Source of the DNA: Terrisporobacter othiniensis | GTDB lineage: Bacteria; Bacillota; Clostridia; Peptostreptococcales; Peptostreptococcaceae | Length of the DNA stretch: 64,000 nt | Direction of reading: 5' to 3' | NCBI RefSeq assembly: GCF_000808015.1 | Contig: NZ_JWHR01000112.1 | Location: forward strand, 62,001 to 126,000 | Part shown: positions 50,475-60,617 of the stretch, piece after piece | Layout: each line of letters begins with the position of its first letter | Position numbering within the stretch: position 1 is the first letter of the stretch | Notes under the pieces: generated by a model | Database searches by the model: none | Seen by the model: only the letters and a program-made list of their open reading frames with translations | Told to the model about the DNA's origin: nothing | Made by a program: the position numbers and the translations under genes

Positions 50475-51851
50475 CTATTTATTCTCATCTCTTTTTTCTT
50501 TTTTAGCTACCCAACCTTCTTTTACTACCTGTCTTTGCCTAGCAACTGCTAAAGCTCCTTCAGGTACATCTTCAGTTATAGTAGACCCTGTTGCAATATA
50601 GCCTTTTTCCTCAACTGTTACTGGCGCAACTAAATTTGAGTTAGAACCTATAAATGCTCCATCTTTTACTATTGATTTGAATTTATTTTTTCCATCGTAA
50701 TTTACAAATACCACTCCACAACCTATATTAACGTCTTTACCTACATGAGCATCTCCTATATATGAAAGATGTGATGCTTTTGAGTTGTCTTCTATAGTTG
50801 CATTTTTAACTTCTACGAAATCACCAATTTTTACATGATTTCCAATGTTACTTTTTGGTCTCAAATAAGCATAAGGACCAACTGTAGTATTTTCTCCTAC
50901 AGTAGAATCTATCACTGTAGAGTTTTTAACTTCTGTACAGTTTCCTATTATTGAGTTTGTTATAGAAGTATTCATTCCTATAATACACTCATTTCCTATT
51001 TTAGTATTACCATGAAGCATAGCCCCTGGATATACTATAGTATCTTGACCTATTTGTACATCTGCTTCTATATAAGTAGCAGCTGGATCTATTATAGTAA
51101 CTCCATTTAATAAATGGAATTCATTTATTCTATTTCTCATAAGAGTTTCTGCTTTAGATAATTCTAATCTAGAGTTTACACCCATTAATTCCTCAATTGT
51201 AGAACCATTGAATGCCCCAACTTTAAAACCTTTATCTCTTAATATCTTCATTGTGTCAGTTAAATAATACTCTCCTTGAGCATTGTTATTATCTAGTAAA
51301 TCTAAAGATTCTCTTAGCATCTTACCTTTAAAACAGTAGATTCCAGAGTTAATTTCATTTACTGCTAATTCTTCAGCATTCCCATCTTTTTGCTCAACAA
51401 TTTTTAATAAATCTCCATTTTCATCCCTTATTACTCTTCCATATCCAGTTGGATTCTCAACTTTTGTAGTTAAAACCGTAGCTGTATATTCATTTTCTAT
51501 ATGATAATCAAATAATTTCTTAAGAGTTTCTTCTTTTATAAGAGGAGTATCTCCACATAAAATAACTATTGTATCTTCATCATTTATGTATTCTTTTGCC
51601 ATTTTAACAGCATGACCTGTTCCTAGTTGCTCAGCTTGCATTGCAATCATAGTATCTTCTGGTAGTATGTTTTTTACAACTTCTGATTCATGACCTAGTA
51701 TAGCTACTACATCATTAACACCAGATTTTTTTGATACATCTATAATATGGTTAACCATTTCTTTTCCGCATACTTTATGAACAACTTTTGGATATTTCGA
51801 CTTCATTCTTGTACCTTTTCCAGCAGCAAGAATTATGGCTTTAAAGTTCAT
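50475..51851 (-). CDS. glmU: Bifunctional GlmU (GlcN-1-P acetyltransferase / GlcNAc-1-P uridylyltransferase)
   Basis: Makes UDP-GlcNAc for peptidoglycan; 458 residues. N-terminal pyrophosphorylase domain with ILAAGKGTRMKSKYPKVVHK and GDTPLIKEETL; C-terminal left-handed beta-helix of hexapeptide repeats (NSIIGNCTEVKNSTVIDS ... GAFIGSNSNLVAPVTVEEKG). The ATG at 51851 lies after AATGGAGTG; the extension to 51869 is not needed. Operon with prs. Confidence 0.96.
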   Translation of the reverse strand: MNFKAIILAAGKGTRMKSKYPKVVHKVCGKEMVNHIIDVSKKSGVNDVVAILGHESEVVKNILPEDTMIAMQAEQLGTGHAVKMAKEYINDEDTIVILCGDTPLIKEETLKKLFDYHIENEYTATVLTTKVENPTGYGRVIRDENGDLLKIVEQKDGNAEELAVNEINSGIYCFKGKMLRESLDLLDNNNAQGEYYLTDTMKILRDKGFKVGAFNGSTIEELMGVNSRLELSKAETLMRNRINEFHLLNGVTIIDPAATYIEADVQIGQDTIVYPGAMLHGNTKIGNECIIGMNTSITNSIIGNCTEVKNSTVIDSTVGENTTVGPYAYLRPKSNIGNHVKIGDFVEVKNATIEDNSKASHLSYIGDAHVGKDVNIGCGVVFVNYDGKNKFKSIVKDGAFIGSNSNLVAPVTVEEKGYIATGSTITEDVPEGALAVARQRQVVKEGWVAKKEKRDENK

Positions 51852-52017
51852 ATTTTCACTCCATTTCAATAAAGTTTTTTATAATTGTTATTATTAAGGT
51901 GTATTATTTCCTAAATAGTATACAATTCAATCGTATTATTATCATTTATAATATAGCATTTTTTTTATAAAAATACTAGGTTTTTGTATTTCTTTACATT
52001 ATCTTATTATACACAAA

Positions 52018-52053
52018 AATAGCAGCAACTATAAATTGAGCAGTTACTGCTAT
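52018..52053 (-). terminator. Terminator after tyrS
   Basis: ATAGCAGTAACT / AGTTGCTGCTAT stem with one wobble pair and TTTTTGTG on the minus strand. Confidence 0.7.
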
Positions 52054-52078
52054 CTATTTATTAAATTATTCTATATGA

Positions 52079-53308
52079 TTATTTTACAACTACTCTTTGG
52101 AACTTTTTCTTTCCACGTTTTATAACCATACCATCACCAGTTAAATCATCTTTTGCAAATGTAGCTTTAAAATCAGTTACTTTTTCACCATTCACAGTTA
52201 CTCCACCTTGTTCTACATTACGTCTACCTTCAGATCTAGTTGGAGCTAGTCCACTTTTAACTAATAAAGATATTATATCTATATTTCCATCAGTTAAATC
52301 TGCATCAGTAAGTTCTGTTGTAGGCATATTATCATGTGCAGCACCTGAGAATAAAGCTCTTGCACTTTCTTGGGCTTTTGTTGCTTCATCTTCATCGTGA
52401 ACAAGTTTAGTTAATTCAAATGCTAATACTTCTTTAGCTTCATTGATTCTATTATCTTCCCATTTTTCCATAGCTTCTATTTCTTCTAATGGTAGGAATG
52501 TTAACATACGCATACATTTGAATACATCAGCATCTGCAACATTTCTCCAGTATTGATAGAATTCAAACGGAGAAGTTTTGTTTGGATCTAGCCATACTGC
52601 ACCATTAGCTGTTTTACCCATTTTATTTCCTTCTGAGTTAAGAAGTAATGTTATAGTTAATGCATAAGCATTTTCTCCTAATTTACGTCTTATTAATTCT
52701 GTACCAGCAAGCATATTACTCCATTGGTCATTTCCACCTAATTGCATTTGACATCCGTATTTTTCGTATAAGTGATAGAAGTCAAAAGCTTGCATTATCA
52801 TGTAGTTGAATTCTAAGAAACTAAGTCCTCTCTCCATTCTGCTTTTGTAACATTCAAAGCTAAGCATTCTATTAACACTAAAATGAGTTCCAACTTCTCT
52901 TAATAGTTCTACATAATTTAAATCTAATAACCAATCTGCATTGTTTACTAATAAAGCTTTATCTTCACCAAATTCTATAAATTTACTCATTTGTTTTTTG
53001 AAACATTCACAATTGTAATTGATTTGTTCCGGAGTCATCATTTTTCTCATATCTGTTCTTCCAGATGGATCACCTATCATAGTAGTTCCTCCACCAACAA
53101 GTGCTATTGGCTTGTTTCCTGCCATCTGTAATCTTTTCATTAAGCATAGGGCCATAAAGTGTCCTACATGTAAACTATCTGCAGTTGCATCAAATCCTAT
53201 ATAGAATACTGCTTTACCTGCGTTTATAAGTTCTTTTAACTCCTCTTCATCTGTTACTTGAGCAACTAATCCTCTAGCAACTAATTCATCGTAAGTCGTC
53301 ATTGACAT
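52079..53308 (-). CDS. tyrS: Tyrosyl-tRNA synthetase
   Basis: Class I synthetase, 409 residues. HIGH motif is HVGH at 47-50, KMSKS motif is KMGKT, and a C-terminal S4 domain ([21 protein letters not shown]) binds tRNA. All hallmarks fit the TyrRS branch. AAGGAGAG precedes the ATG. Controlled by a T-box leader directly upstream. Its place between glmU and spoVG is an insertion relative to B. subtilis order. Confidence 0.96.
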   Translation of the reverse strand: MSMTTYDELVARGLVAQVTDEEELKELINAGKAVFYIGFDATADSLHVGHFMALCLMKRLQMAGNKPIALVGGGTTMIGDPSGRTDMRKMMTPEQINYNCECFKKQMSKFIEFGEDKALLVNNADWLLDLNYVELLREVGTHFSVNRMLSFECYKSRMERGLSFLEFNYMIMQAFDFYHLYEKYGCQMQLGGNDQWSNMLAGTELIRRKLGENAYALTITLLLNSEGNKMGKTANGAVWLDPNKTSPFEFYQYWRNVADADVFKCMRMLTFLPLEEIEAMEKWEDNRINEAKEVLAFELTKLVHDEDEATKAQESARALFSGAAHDNMPTTELTDADLTDGNIDIISLLVKSGLAPTRSEGRRNVEQGGVTVNGEKVTDFKATFAKDDLTGDGMVIKRGKKKFQRVVVK

Positions 53309-53370
53309 AGTTTTTCTCTCCTTATTTTTATATTTTAAAAATCAATTTTATAATTTCTTTATAATAAAAA

Positions 53371-53640
53371 AGCCCTCGTCCTAAAAAAGGACGAGGGCAT
53401 ATCTCGCGTTACCACCTTTGTTTGTAAACAGCTCACACTGCTTACCTCAGTTAGTATCTAAATAAATACTATGACACTATAACGTGTGTCAAATTCGTCA
53501 CAGCCTACTAAACATTTGTCTTTCAGTGCGAAGCTCAAAGATGTATTCATAATTAATTGTATATGCACCTCTCATCAACCGGTAACTTTCTGTTTATCTT
53601 AATTAATTACTACTTGTTCTTATCATTGCTTTTCTATAAA
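53371..53640 (-). promoter_or_regulatory. T-box leader of tyrS
   Basis: The leader ends in the terminator hairpin GCCCTCGTCCT / AGGACGAGGGC (53372-53398) with a T-run, preceded by the conserved T-box GGTGGTAACGCG (53405-53419 region) that pairs with the tRNA acceptor end and builds the antiterminator. The likely specifier codon is TAC (Tyr) at 53543-53545 in the GAATACATC context of stem I. Uncharged tRNA-Tyr is expected to allow read-through into tyrS. Confidence 0.93.
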
Positions 53641-53820
53641 ACTAATTTTTATATTTATATCTCATGATAATATCATAATTTTATTTCATGTTTTTGTCAA
53701 CATTTCTTCAAATCTAATAATATTTTTTATTTTATAATATTTTCACTTATATGTTTTTTATTATTAACCACAAAACAAAAATAATACATTATAAACGCAA
53801 AAGTTTATTTTTTCACATAA

Positions 53821-53846
53821 AAAAGAGTCGACTACATCGACTCATT
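53821..53846 (-). terminator. Terminator after spoVG
   Basis: GAGTCGA / TCGACTC with a 5-base loop and TTTT tail on the minus strand. Confidence 0.8.
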
Positions 53847-53882
53847 TATTACAATTCTTTATAACATTCCAACTTAATTGAA

Positions 53883-54161
53883 TTACTCTGCTGCAACTTC
53901 TAGTTGAGCTAAAGCTTCTTCGTAAGCTTTTAAAACTGCATCTTCTAAAACTTGTCTCATTTCTGCGTTTATTGGATGAGCGATATCTCTAAAGTTACCT
54001 TCCCCAACTTTTCTACTTGGCATAGCTATGAATAGTCCATTTTGTCCTTCGATAACTTTTATATCGTGTACTACGAATAAATTATCAAAAGTTATTGAAA
54101 CTATACATTTCATTTTCCCCTCATCAGTAATTTTTCTTACTCTTACGTCAGTTATGTTCAT
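53883..54161 (-). CDS. spoVG: Regulatory protein SpoVG
   Basis: Small DNA/RNA-binding regulator of 92 residues ([20 protein letters not shown] ... [24 protein letters not shown] ... [15 protein letters not shown]). In Firmicutes it influences sporulation, division and virulence genes. AGGGGGAT precedes the ATG. Downstream of a conserved sigma-H-type promoter. Single-gene unit with own terminator. Confidence 0.97.
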   Translation of the reverse strand: MNITDVRVRKITDEGKMKCIVSITFDNLFVVHDIKVIEGQNGLFIAMPSRKVGEGNFRDIAHPINAEMRQVLEDAVLKAYEEALAQLEVAAE

Positions 54162-54232
54162 ACCTCAATATCCCCCTTTGTGATTTTGACAAAATACAAT
54201 TTACCCAATATAATTATAAACTGTTTGGTAAA

Positions 54233-54259
54233 TAATTCTATACTTTTTTAAAAATTCCT
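54233..54259 (-). promoter_or_regulatory. Sigma-H-type promoter of spoVG
   Basis: AGGAATT (54253-54259) and GAATTA (54233-54238) are separated by 14 bases, the same architecture as the classical B. subtilis spoVG promoter (AGGATTT, 14 bases, GAATTG). It is about 70 bases before the ATG. Confidence 0.65.
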
Positions 54260-54326
54260 TTTATTTTTCTGAATCTTTTTTATTTTTTATTTACAAAAAT
54301 AATTATACAGTTAAAATTAGTTAGAA

Positions 54327-55202
54327 TTACTCATCAATTTCATCATCAATATGATCTAAAAGGTCGTCCATAACATCTTCTGTCCTATACTCATCTTTAA
54401 AAGTTTTTAAATTTGGTTTAACAAGTATTTCATTTTCGATTGTATCTATTTCTATCAAAGATATGTAATCTTCAACTAATTTCTTCTCTGGTGTAGATGT
54501 TGTTATGAATACCCCTGTTCCTATTACTTCTGCACCGAATTCATTCATAAGCTGAGTCATACCTTTTATAGTTCCTCCACCTCTCATAAAGTCATCTATA
54601 AGAATAACTTTACTTCCTGGCTTAACAGCTTTTCTTGGTAAACTCATACTTTCTACTTTTGAACTATCTCCCGTAACATAAGTCATACTTAATGTTGGCC
54701 CCTCAGAAACCTTTATGTCTTTTCTTATTATTACTAATGGTAAATTCATTGCCTTTGCAGTCATTAGGGCCATAGGTATTCCTTTAGTCTCCATAGTAAC
54801 TACATAATCCGCATTAGAGTAATCTATATTTGAAGCAAATATCTTACCAATTTTAGCTACAACTGTTGGATCATATATTAAATCTATTAAATATAGAAAT
54901 CTTCCTGATAAAATTCTGTCTGGCGAACTTATCTTCTCGCATAATTCCATTAGGAAGTTTTGATTTTCTTGTATTGATGTTTTAGGTATGTATTTAACTC
55001 CACCAGCCGCTCCAGAAATTGTTATAACCTTACCTAATTGTAATTTTTCAAATACATTTTTTACAACTAATAAATCTTCACTAATTGTAGATTTGGCAGC
55101 ATTAAATGTTTCTGTAAAATAGCTTAATGTATAAATTTTATTTGGATTGTCAGATAATATCTTAACAATAGCACCAATTCTTTCCGTTCTCTTAAACTTC
55201 AT
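54327..55202 (-). CDS. purR: Purine operon repressor PurR
   Basis: Repressor of 291 residues with an N-terminal winged helix (RTERIGAIVKILSDNPNKIYTL) and a phosphoribosyltransferase-like effector domain; the PRPP motif is VILIDDFMRGGGTIKG. PRPP releases it from PurBox sites. AGGAGG before the ATG. Divergent from murC across 230 bases. The acidic C-terminal tail (EDVMDDLLDHIDDEIDE) is longer than usual. Confidence 0.94.
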   Translation of the reverse strand: MKFKRTERIGAIVKILSDNPNKIYTLSYFTETFNAAKSTISEDLLVVKNVFEKLQLGKVITISGAAGGVKYIPKTSIQENQNFLMELCEKISSPDRILSGRFLYLIDLIYDPTVVAKIGKIFASNIDYSNADYVVTMETKGIPMALMTAKAMNLPLVIIRKDIKVSEGPTLSMTYVTGDSSKVESMSLPRKAVKPGSKVILIDDFMRGGGTIKGMTQLMNEFGAEVIGTGVFITTSTPEKKLVEDYISLIEIDTIENEILVKPNLKTFKDEYRTEDVMDDLLDHIDDEIDE

Positions 55203-55435
55203 TATTTTCGTAACCTCCTACAATTACAACTATTTATGGTATCAAAGTAAATAATGCATAAGATTTTATTATATGATATAATATTAGTTATGTTTCATAT
55301 ATTTTGAAAAAATAAATAAACTATAATATATGAATTAGTATATGCATATGATACTTAAAATATTGAACATTATTTAATTATACCACAAAAATTGTTCTTG
55401 TTATAGAAATAAATAAAATGAAAGGTGGTTTTATT

Positions 55436-56794
55436 ATGAAGATACATTTCATCGGTATAGGCGGAATAAGTATGAGTGCTCTAGCTGAAATATGTCTTAA
55501 TAAAGGCTACGAAGTTTCAGGCTCTGACATGAGTAAATCTTCAATGACAGACAAACTTCAATCACAAGGTGCAAAAATTTATATTGGCCAAAAAAAAGAA
55601 AACATTGCTGATGGACTAGACATGGTAGTTTACACTGCTGCTATACATCCAGACAATGAAGAGCTTATGGCTGCAAAAGATAAAAATATACTGACAATAA
55701 ATAGAGCTGCATTTTTAGGGCAAATAATGAGAGAGTACAAAAACTCAATAGCAGTTTCGGGTACCCATGGAAAAACTACAACTACTTCTATGTTATCAAC
55801 AATATTTGGTTCAACTAACTTAGATCCAACAATCTTAGTTGGTGGTAACTTAAAGTCAATTGGTGGAAACGTAAAAATAGGTAACTCACAAAACTTTATA
55901 ACAGAAGCCTGTGAGTATACAGATAGTTTCCTAAACTTTAACCCTAAAATAGCAATCGTTTTAAATATAGAAGAAGATCATCTTGATTACTTCTCTGGAA
56001 TAGAGGAAATCAAAGCTTCATTTAATAAATTTGGAAAACTACTACCTAAAGATGGTCACTTTATAATAAATGGTGACAGTCCCAACACTGATGGAATATT
56101 ACATGATGTTAAGGCTAATGTGATTAAATATGGTAAAGAAGCTTCAAATGATGTTATCATAAAAAATATTCATTTTAATGATAGTGGTTTTGGATCATTT
56201 GATTTAACTTACTTTGGAAAAGATTTAGGTACGTTCCAATTAGCAGTTCCTGGTGTTCACAATATTTATAATGCTACTTCTGCTATAATAGTTTCATTAG
56301 TTTCTGGAATAAACGCAGAAGACATAAAAGAAAGTATTATAAAATATACAGGTGTTGGAAGAAGATTCGAGATTAAAGGTAGCTACAATGATGCTTTAAT
56401 AGTTGATGATTATGCTCATCATCCAACAGAGTTAAAAGCTACTTTAGCTGCAGCTAAAAAGTTAAAAAAATCTACTTTATGGTGTGTGTTCCAACCTCAC
56501 ACTTACAGTAGAACAAAATCTCTTTTCAATGAATTCGGAGAAGCATTCTACTCTGCAGACAAAGTTATAATAACTGATATCTATGCTGCCAGAGAAGATG
56601 ATCCAGGGGATATTCATTCTAAAGACTTAGTTGAAAAATTATATCACAACAATGTAGATGCTATATATATCAGCAAATTCGAAGATATTGTTGATTATCT
56701 AAAAGATAATATACAACCTAACGATTTACTAATAACTGCTGGAGCAGGTCCTGTTTATCGTATTGGTGAATTGTTACTTGAAAAAAATAAATAA
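55436..56794 (+). CDS. murC: UDP-N-acetylmuramate-L-alanine ligase
   Basis: Adds L-Ala to UDP-MurNAc in peptidoglycan synthesis; 452 residues. N-terminal [19 protein letters not shown] loop GTHGKTTT at 109-116, [37 protein letters not shown] and [10 protein letters not shown]. The ATG at 55436 follows AAAGGTGG; the upstream ATG at 55418 is part of this site's leader. Plus strand, own terminator. Confidence 0.97.
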   Translation: MKIHFIGIGGISMSALAEICLNKGYEVSGSDMSKSSMTDKLQSQGAKIYIGQKKENIADGLDMVVYTAAIHPDNEELMAAKDKNILTINRAAFLGQIMREYKNSIAVSGTHGKTTTTSMLSTIFGSTNLDPTILVGGNLKSIGGNVKIGNSQNFITEACEYTDSFLNFNPKIAIVLNIEEDHLDYFSGIEEIKASFNKFGKLLPKDGHFIINGDSPNTDGILHDVKANVIKYGKEASNDVIIKNIHFNDSGFGSFDLTYFGKDLGTFQLAVPGVHNIYNATSAIIVSLVSGINAEDIKESIIKYTGVGRRFEIKGSYNDALIVDDYAHHPTELKATLAAAKKLKKSTLWCVFQPHTYSRTKSLFNEFGEAFYSADKVIITDIYAAREDDPGDIHSKDLVEKLYHNNVDAIYISKFEDIVDYLKDNIQPNDLLITAGAGPVYRIGELLLEKNK

Positions 56795-56799
56795 TCGTT

Positions 56800-56845
56800 A
56801 AAAAAGAGTAGAAAATTTGATAAATCAAATCTTCTACTCTTTTTC
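56800..56845. terminator. Bidirectional terminator after murC
   Basis: AAAAAGAGTAGAA..ATTTGAT / ATCAAAT CTTCTACTCTTTTT stem with one unpaired A, between convergent genes. Confidence 0.85.
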
Positions 56846-57636
56846 TATTTTTTAGATAATTTAAAAATATCATCTTTAATATAATCATATAAAGCTGTAT
56901 GAACTTCGTAGTAAGAATTTAAATCTTTTGATTCAATTTTTACATAGTCAGCTCCCATAACCTCAACTTTTGCTTCATAATTATCTGCTTTAATTTGAAT
57001 TACAAAATTATACTTACTTCGTTGCTTACTTTTTTCTGGTTGAACCTTTCCAACTACCCTTTTTGCAGCCATCGTATTTGCTAAGTCATCATATTTCCAC
57101 TTACTTAAATTCTTTGTTGTATCCTTGTAAGTTATTTTAACTTCTTTCCATGTTTTATATTGTTTAATAAAATCAAAAGAAGTATAAATACTCTTATTCA
57201 ATAATTTTTCCAGTTCATCTTTAGATGCTACAGGAATTTTATAATATTCTTCTTCGTTAACCGTATAAATCCTTATTACATCTAAATTTGTTGAAAACTT
57301 TAGTCCATCATCTGAATACCCTTCATAAGTAGATTCATAAGATGCTGGTTTTCTTATTTTACTAATATCTTCAAAAGAATATCTTAACTCTTCTAATAAT
57401 TGCTCATCTACTCTAACATCTGATACAATCCCATCAGATAAATACACTTTATCCTTCTCTTTTAATTGTTTAAGTAATGATCTATTATCTTCAGGCTCCT
57501 CTATTTTCACTGCATTGTCCTTACTACTGCTTTCTTCTTTAGAGAAAAGAGTAAATGATACAATATATACGCCAAAAAATAGTATAATAGCTGCAACTAA
57601 GAACACTGATTTTTTTATTTTTCTTCTTTTAGCCAT
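56845..57636 (-). CDS. Membrane-anchored protein of unknown function (263 aa)
   Basis: I do not recognise the family. Basic N terminus (MAKRRKIKKS), one membrane helix (about 11-31, VFLVAAIILFFGVYIVSFTLF), then an exported, charged region of about 230 residues with mixed helix and strand and no cysteines. GGGGGTAAGAC precedes the ATG, and it shares a bidirectional terminator with murC. It may act at the cell surface; no enzymatic motif is visible. Confidence 0.75.
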   Translation of the reverse strand: MAKRRKIKKSVFLVAAIILFFGVYIVSFTLFSKEESSSKDNAVKIEEPEDNRSLLKQLKEKDKVYLSDGIVSDVRVDEQLLEELRYSFEDISKIRKPASYESTYEGYSDDGLKFSTNLDVIRIYTVNEEEYYKIPVASKDELEKLLNKSIYTSFDFIKQYKTWKEVKITYKDTTKNLSKWKYDDLANTMAAKRVVGKVQPEKSKQRSKYNFVIQIKADNYEAKVEVMGADYVKIESKDLNSYYEVHTALYDYIKDDIFKLSKK

Positions 57637-57777
57637 GTCTTACCCCCGGTTAAATGTTTTATATAACTATTATATAACTTTTTGTAGTTAATTTTAAGTT
57701 TAATTTATTTTAAAGTGTTCTTTTACTCCCATCTCTTTTACTATTTAATGTTTATTACCTAATTTAAACTATTAAAT

Positions 57778-59040
57778 TTACTTAACTATTCTTCTTGCTT
57801 TACAATCAATGAAACATAACCAGTAACCTAAAGAATTATTTCTATTATCACACGCTTGATATCTAGTAAATCCTGTATGCCCCTTATCAGGTTGCTCATT
57901 TTTTTTCCCTGGAACTGCATAAATATAATATTGTCTCTTATTATATTCATCATATTGTACTCCAAATAAGTAGTGTCTGTATTTATAAGACTGCATTACA
58001 GCATCGCTATACATAGTATAGTTCAAAGAGTTTACATAACCTAAGTATGGCATTGTATAGCCACATAAAGTAGTTGGATTAATTTCTATTTTCCACCATC
58101 TAGTGCTATCAATATAATCTGCTACAAAAGGCTTTACTTCTCTAAAGTATTTTAATCCTTTTTTAATCTGTCTTGGCATTAATAATATACCTGCTGTTTT
58201 AGTTGATTCTGGCTTAGTTTTTACTGTTTCATAAGTATTTTTTGTGTACTGCTTTTCTAAAGCAGATTTTGCTTTATTAATTTTCTTTTCAATATAGTCA
58301 TCATTTCTGCTTTTACTATTTTTCTTTTGTTGAGGTTTAGGTCGTATGTTTGTCTGAACTGATTCTTCGTATTCTTCATCATATATTTCTTCATATTCCT
58401 CATATTCTTCATCATCATCTTCATCTTCATCTTCATCAATTTCTTCATAAATAATCTCTTCATATTCGTATTCATTATCTCTTACATCATCATCTTCAAC
58501 ATATTCTATCTCTTCATATTCTTCATACTCATATTCATCCTCATTGTCATCAACTTCCTCATAATCAGAATTCTCATCTCTATCATCGTCTACCTCAATA
58601 TATTCTACTTCTTCATATTCATACTCATCATCTTCTTCTACTTCTTCAAATTTGTATTGAGGAGGAAATAAAATTTCTTCAAAGTTATCTATTTTACTTC
58701 CCTTAAAACCTATAAGCGGAACCGCTTTATCTTGTATAACCGCTATTCCTTTAATGTCTATATCATCGTCACCCATATCTAGACTAAATTCACCTTTTCC
58801 TTGACTATTCACATTAAAATTACCTAAATCTATAGTTTCGTAGTCACTTCTTATTGCTACTACTGAATAACCTTCACTTACACTTTTTAGATTTTCAGCA
58901 TACAAAGCTATGACTGATTTTTCATCAGTGACTTCAATTTTTGCAAAAGCCTTTGGCGACACTTTTTCTTTAAATCTATAATTCATGTCTTTCGCTTCTA
59001 GCATGATGTAATCTCTTTTAAACTTTCTTTTGGTAGCCAT
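57778..59040 (-). CDS. Clostridial two-domain protein with long acidic linker
   Basis: The protein has 420 residues. An N-terminal beta-rich domain of about 120 residues (YRFKEKVSPKAFAKIEV ... DLGNFNVNSQGKGEFSL) is followed by a linker of about 110 residues made almost wholly of Asp, Glu and Tyr (EYEEVEYIEVDDD-like units), a Lys-rich segment, and a C-terminal domain with WWKIEINPTTLCGYTMPYLG and GHTGFTRYQACDN. I recall similar N- and C-terminal domains in other clostridial proteins of unknown role, some spore-associated, but cannot name the family with certainty. Start ATG 59040 after AAGGGGTGAG. Confidence 0.75.
   Translation of the reverse strand: MATKRKFKRDYIMLEAKDMNYRFKEKVSPKAFAKIEVTDEKSVIALYAENLKSVSEGYSVVAIRSDYETIDLGNFNVNSQGKGEFSLDMGDDDIDIKGIAVIQDKAVPLIGFKGSKIDNFEEILFPPQYKFEEVEEDDEYEYEEVEYIEVDDDRDENSDYEEVDDNEDEYEYEEYEEIEYVEDDDVRDNEYEYEEIIYEEIDEDEDEDDDEEYEEYEEIYDEEYEESVQTNIRPKPQQKKNSKSRNDDYIEKKINKAKSALEKQYTKNTYETVKTKPESTKTAGILLMPRQIKKGLKYFREVKPFVADYIDSTRWWKIEINPTTLCGYTMPYLGYVNSLNYTMYSDAVMQSYKYRHYLFGVQYDEYNKRQYYIYAVPGKKNEQPDKGHTGFTRYQACDNRNNSLGYWLCFIDCKARRIVK
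58360..58670 (-). repeat. Low-complexity acidic coding stretch
   Basis: GAA, GAT and TAT codons dominate, giving imperfect short repeats such as TATGAAGAATATGAAGAA on the minus strand. Replication slippage could change its length. Confidence 0.85.
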
Positions 59041-59235
59041 TAGTTTCTCACCCCTTAACATAATCTCTCAAGAAATTATATGTAAATGCCTTTTTAAAAA
59101 GTACCACTTTACCTTTTAGAACGTAACAATTTAATACCATTTATTATAATTTTTTAACTATTTTTATTTTGCTTATAATATTATTTATTTTGCAAAAACT
59201 TATATTACTATAATTTTATAACTAAGGAGATTAAT

Positions 59236-59798
59236 ATGAACAAAATATTAGTAGCAATATTTATTATAAGTACAAGTATGATTTTTGTGGCGTGTAATAA
59301 ATCAACTCCAGCTAATCCTAGCGATATAAATATCACATCAAACAAAATAACAGTAGAGCAAGCTAAAGACATAGCACTAAAACATGCAAAGTTGGCAAAT
59401 GATAAAGTTACTTTTGTAAAAACAGAAGAAGGCACAGAAGATGGTATAAAAAAATATGACATAGAGTTTTACACAGACAATACAGAATATGATTATGAAA
59501 TAAATGCTAATACTGGAGAAGTTATTGAATTTGACAAAGATATAGAAGACTATACTATACCAACTAATCCAGATGCTACATCTAATAAAGCTAAAATAAG
59601 CGAAGATGAAGCTAAGGATATTGCTTTAAAACATGCAAATCTGACAAATGATAAGGTTAAATTTGACAATATTGAATACGATACTGATAACGGATTTAAT
59701 AAGTATGATATAGACTTTCATTATAATAACCAAGAAATAGTTATGAAATAGATGCACAAACAGGTGAAATTTTATCACATGGAATAGATAAAGAATAA
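59236..59798 (+). pseudogene. PepSY-repeat lipoprotein, frameshifted near the end
   Basis: Lipoprotein with lipobox (MIFVAC, Cys20) and two PepSY domains (ITVEQAKDIALKHAKL and ISEDEAKDIALKHANL). The second domain breaks near 59737: the frame ends at 59751, but one missing base would restore NNQEYSYEIDAQTGEILSHG to a stop at 59796-59798, matching the first domain's EYDYEINANTGEV. The product as it stands has 171 residues and lacks the last strand; it may still fold partly. AAGGAGATTAAT precedes the ATG. Confidence 0.8.
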
Positions 59799-59841
59799 AT
59801 TTATCAATTAAAATAAATTAAATTTGTATTTTTTAAACATG

Positions 59842-59870
59842 AAAAAGGGAGAGTCTAAACTCTCCTTTCT
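59842..59870 (+). terminator. Terminator after the PepSY gene
   Basis: AAAGGGAGAGT / ACTCTCCTTT hairpin with one bulge and a T-rich tail. Confidence 0.7.
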
Positions 59871-59990
59871 TATTCATCTATCATACCAATTATTGATTTC
59901 CTATTTTATTATAAGCCATTACAGACATACAGTAAATGGTATTAAAATACCAATTTCTTCACCAGACGCAATATATAATATAAATCTTAA

Positions 59991-60436
59991 TCATCTTAAT
60001 AGAGGTGAAGTATTCTGTAATATTAATGTGAAGCGAATTCCTAATACACAAGCAATTATTAGGGCTATAGTACCTATTATTGATTTTTTCATTAATTTAT
60101 ATTGTTTTTCATATTTTAAACTCAATGTTTCTTTATCACTATAAATAGGCTTAGCTCCCTTTGGTGCATTTAAAAAATGATATGCATCATATGAACAAAT
60201 ATAGTTCCAATCACAATTTTCAAATAAAGATATATATCCATCCCAATCATCTTTATCTTCATTATAATCGATGCTATACTCTATATCTTGTGGTCACCTT
60301 TTCTAAGCTTCTATAACAATTTCTCAAAAGATTCTAATATCTATCCTTCTTTAGCTAATTTACTTAACTTATTTATATCTTCATTTTCATCCAAAAGTAA
60401 ACCGCCACTTGGTACATATTTTATATTCTTTGCCAT
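59991..60436 (-). pseudogene. DUF2812 membrane protein, broken
   Basis: Reading the minus strand gives a DUF2812-like protein: start MAKNIKYVPSGGLLLDENED, two in-frame TAG codons (after LAKEG and after FEKLL, where Trp and Tyr would fit), a frameshift near GDHK, then DWDGYISLFENCDWNYI, APKGAKPIYSDKE, a membrane helix (IIGTIALIIACVLGI) and a stop at 59991. The start keeps an AGGAGAAAA ribosome binding site. Several lesions show long loss of function. DUF2812 genes usually follow a PadR regulator, and remains of one lie just upstream. Confidence 0.8.
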
Positions 60437-60490
60437 AACTATTTTTCTCCTCATATTCCTTCAAATGCTTTAACACCATGAAGCGCCATT

Positions 60491-60598
60491 TTATATCTTT
60501 TTTCTTGCTTCCTCTCCTGCTAATGTTATATAGTCTTGAACTTGCATCTTCTTTAACATGGTATACATAGTTGCGGTAACTATTGAAACATCACCCTC
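60491..60598 (-). pseudogene. PadR-family regulator fragment
   Basis: About 35 codons, EGDVSIVTATMYTMLKKMQ then a gap and DYITLAGEEARKKI, match the middle and end of a PadR winged-helix regulator; the N-terminal helices and part of the wing are gone. It stands before the broken DUF2812 gene, the common pairing. Confidence 0.65.
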
Positions 60599-60617
60599 TG
60601 TTATTTATATCTTTTTT

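Noticed and set aside
58257..58475. Met/Lys-rich minus-strand frame inside the acidic protein gene
   Set aside because: It is a frame-shifted reading of the GAA/GAT/TAT repeats; composition is an artefact of the repeat.
59208..59462. 84-codon minus-strand frame over the PepSY gene
   Set aside because: Antisense to a frame with lipobox, PepSY repeats and ribosome binding site; no support of its own.
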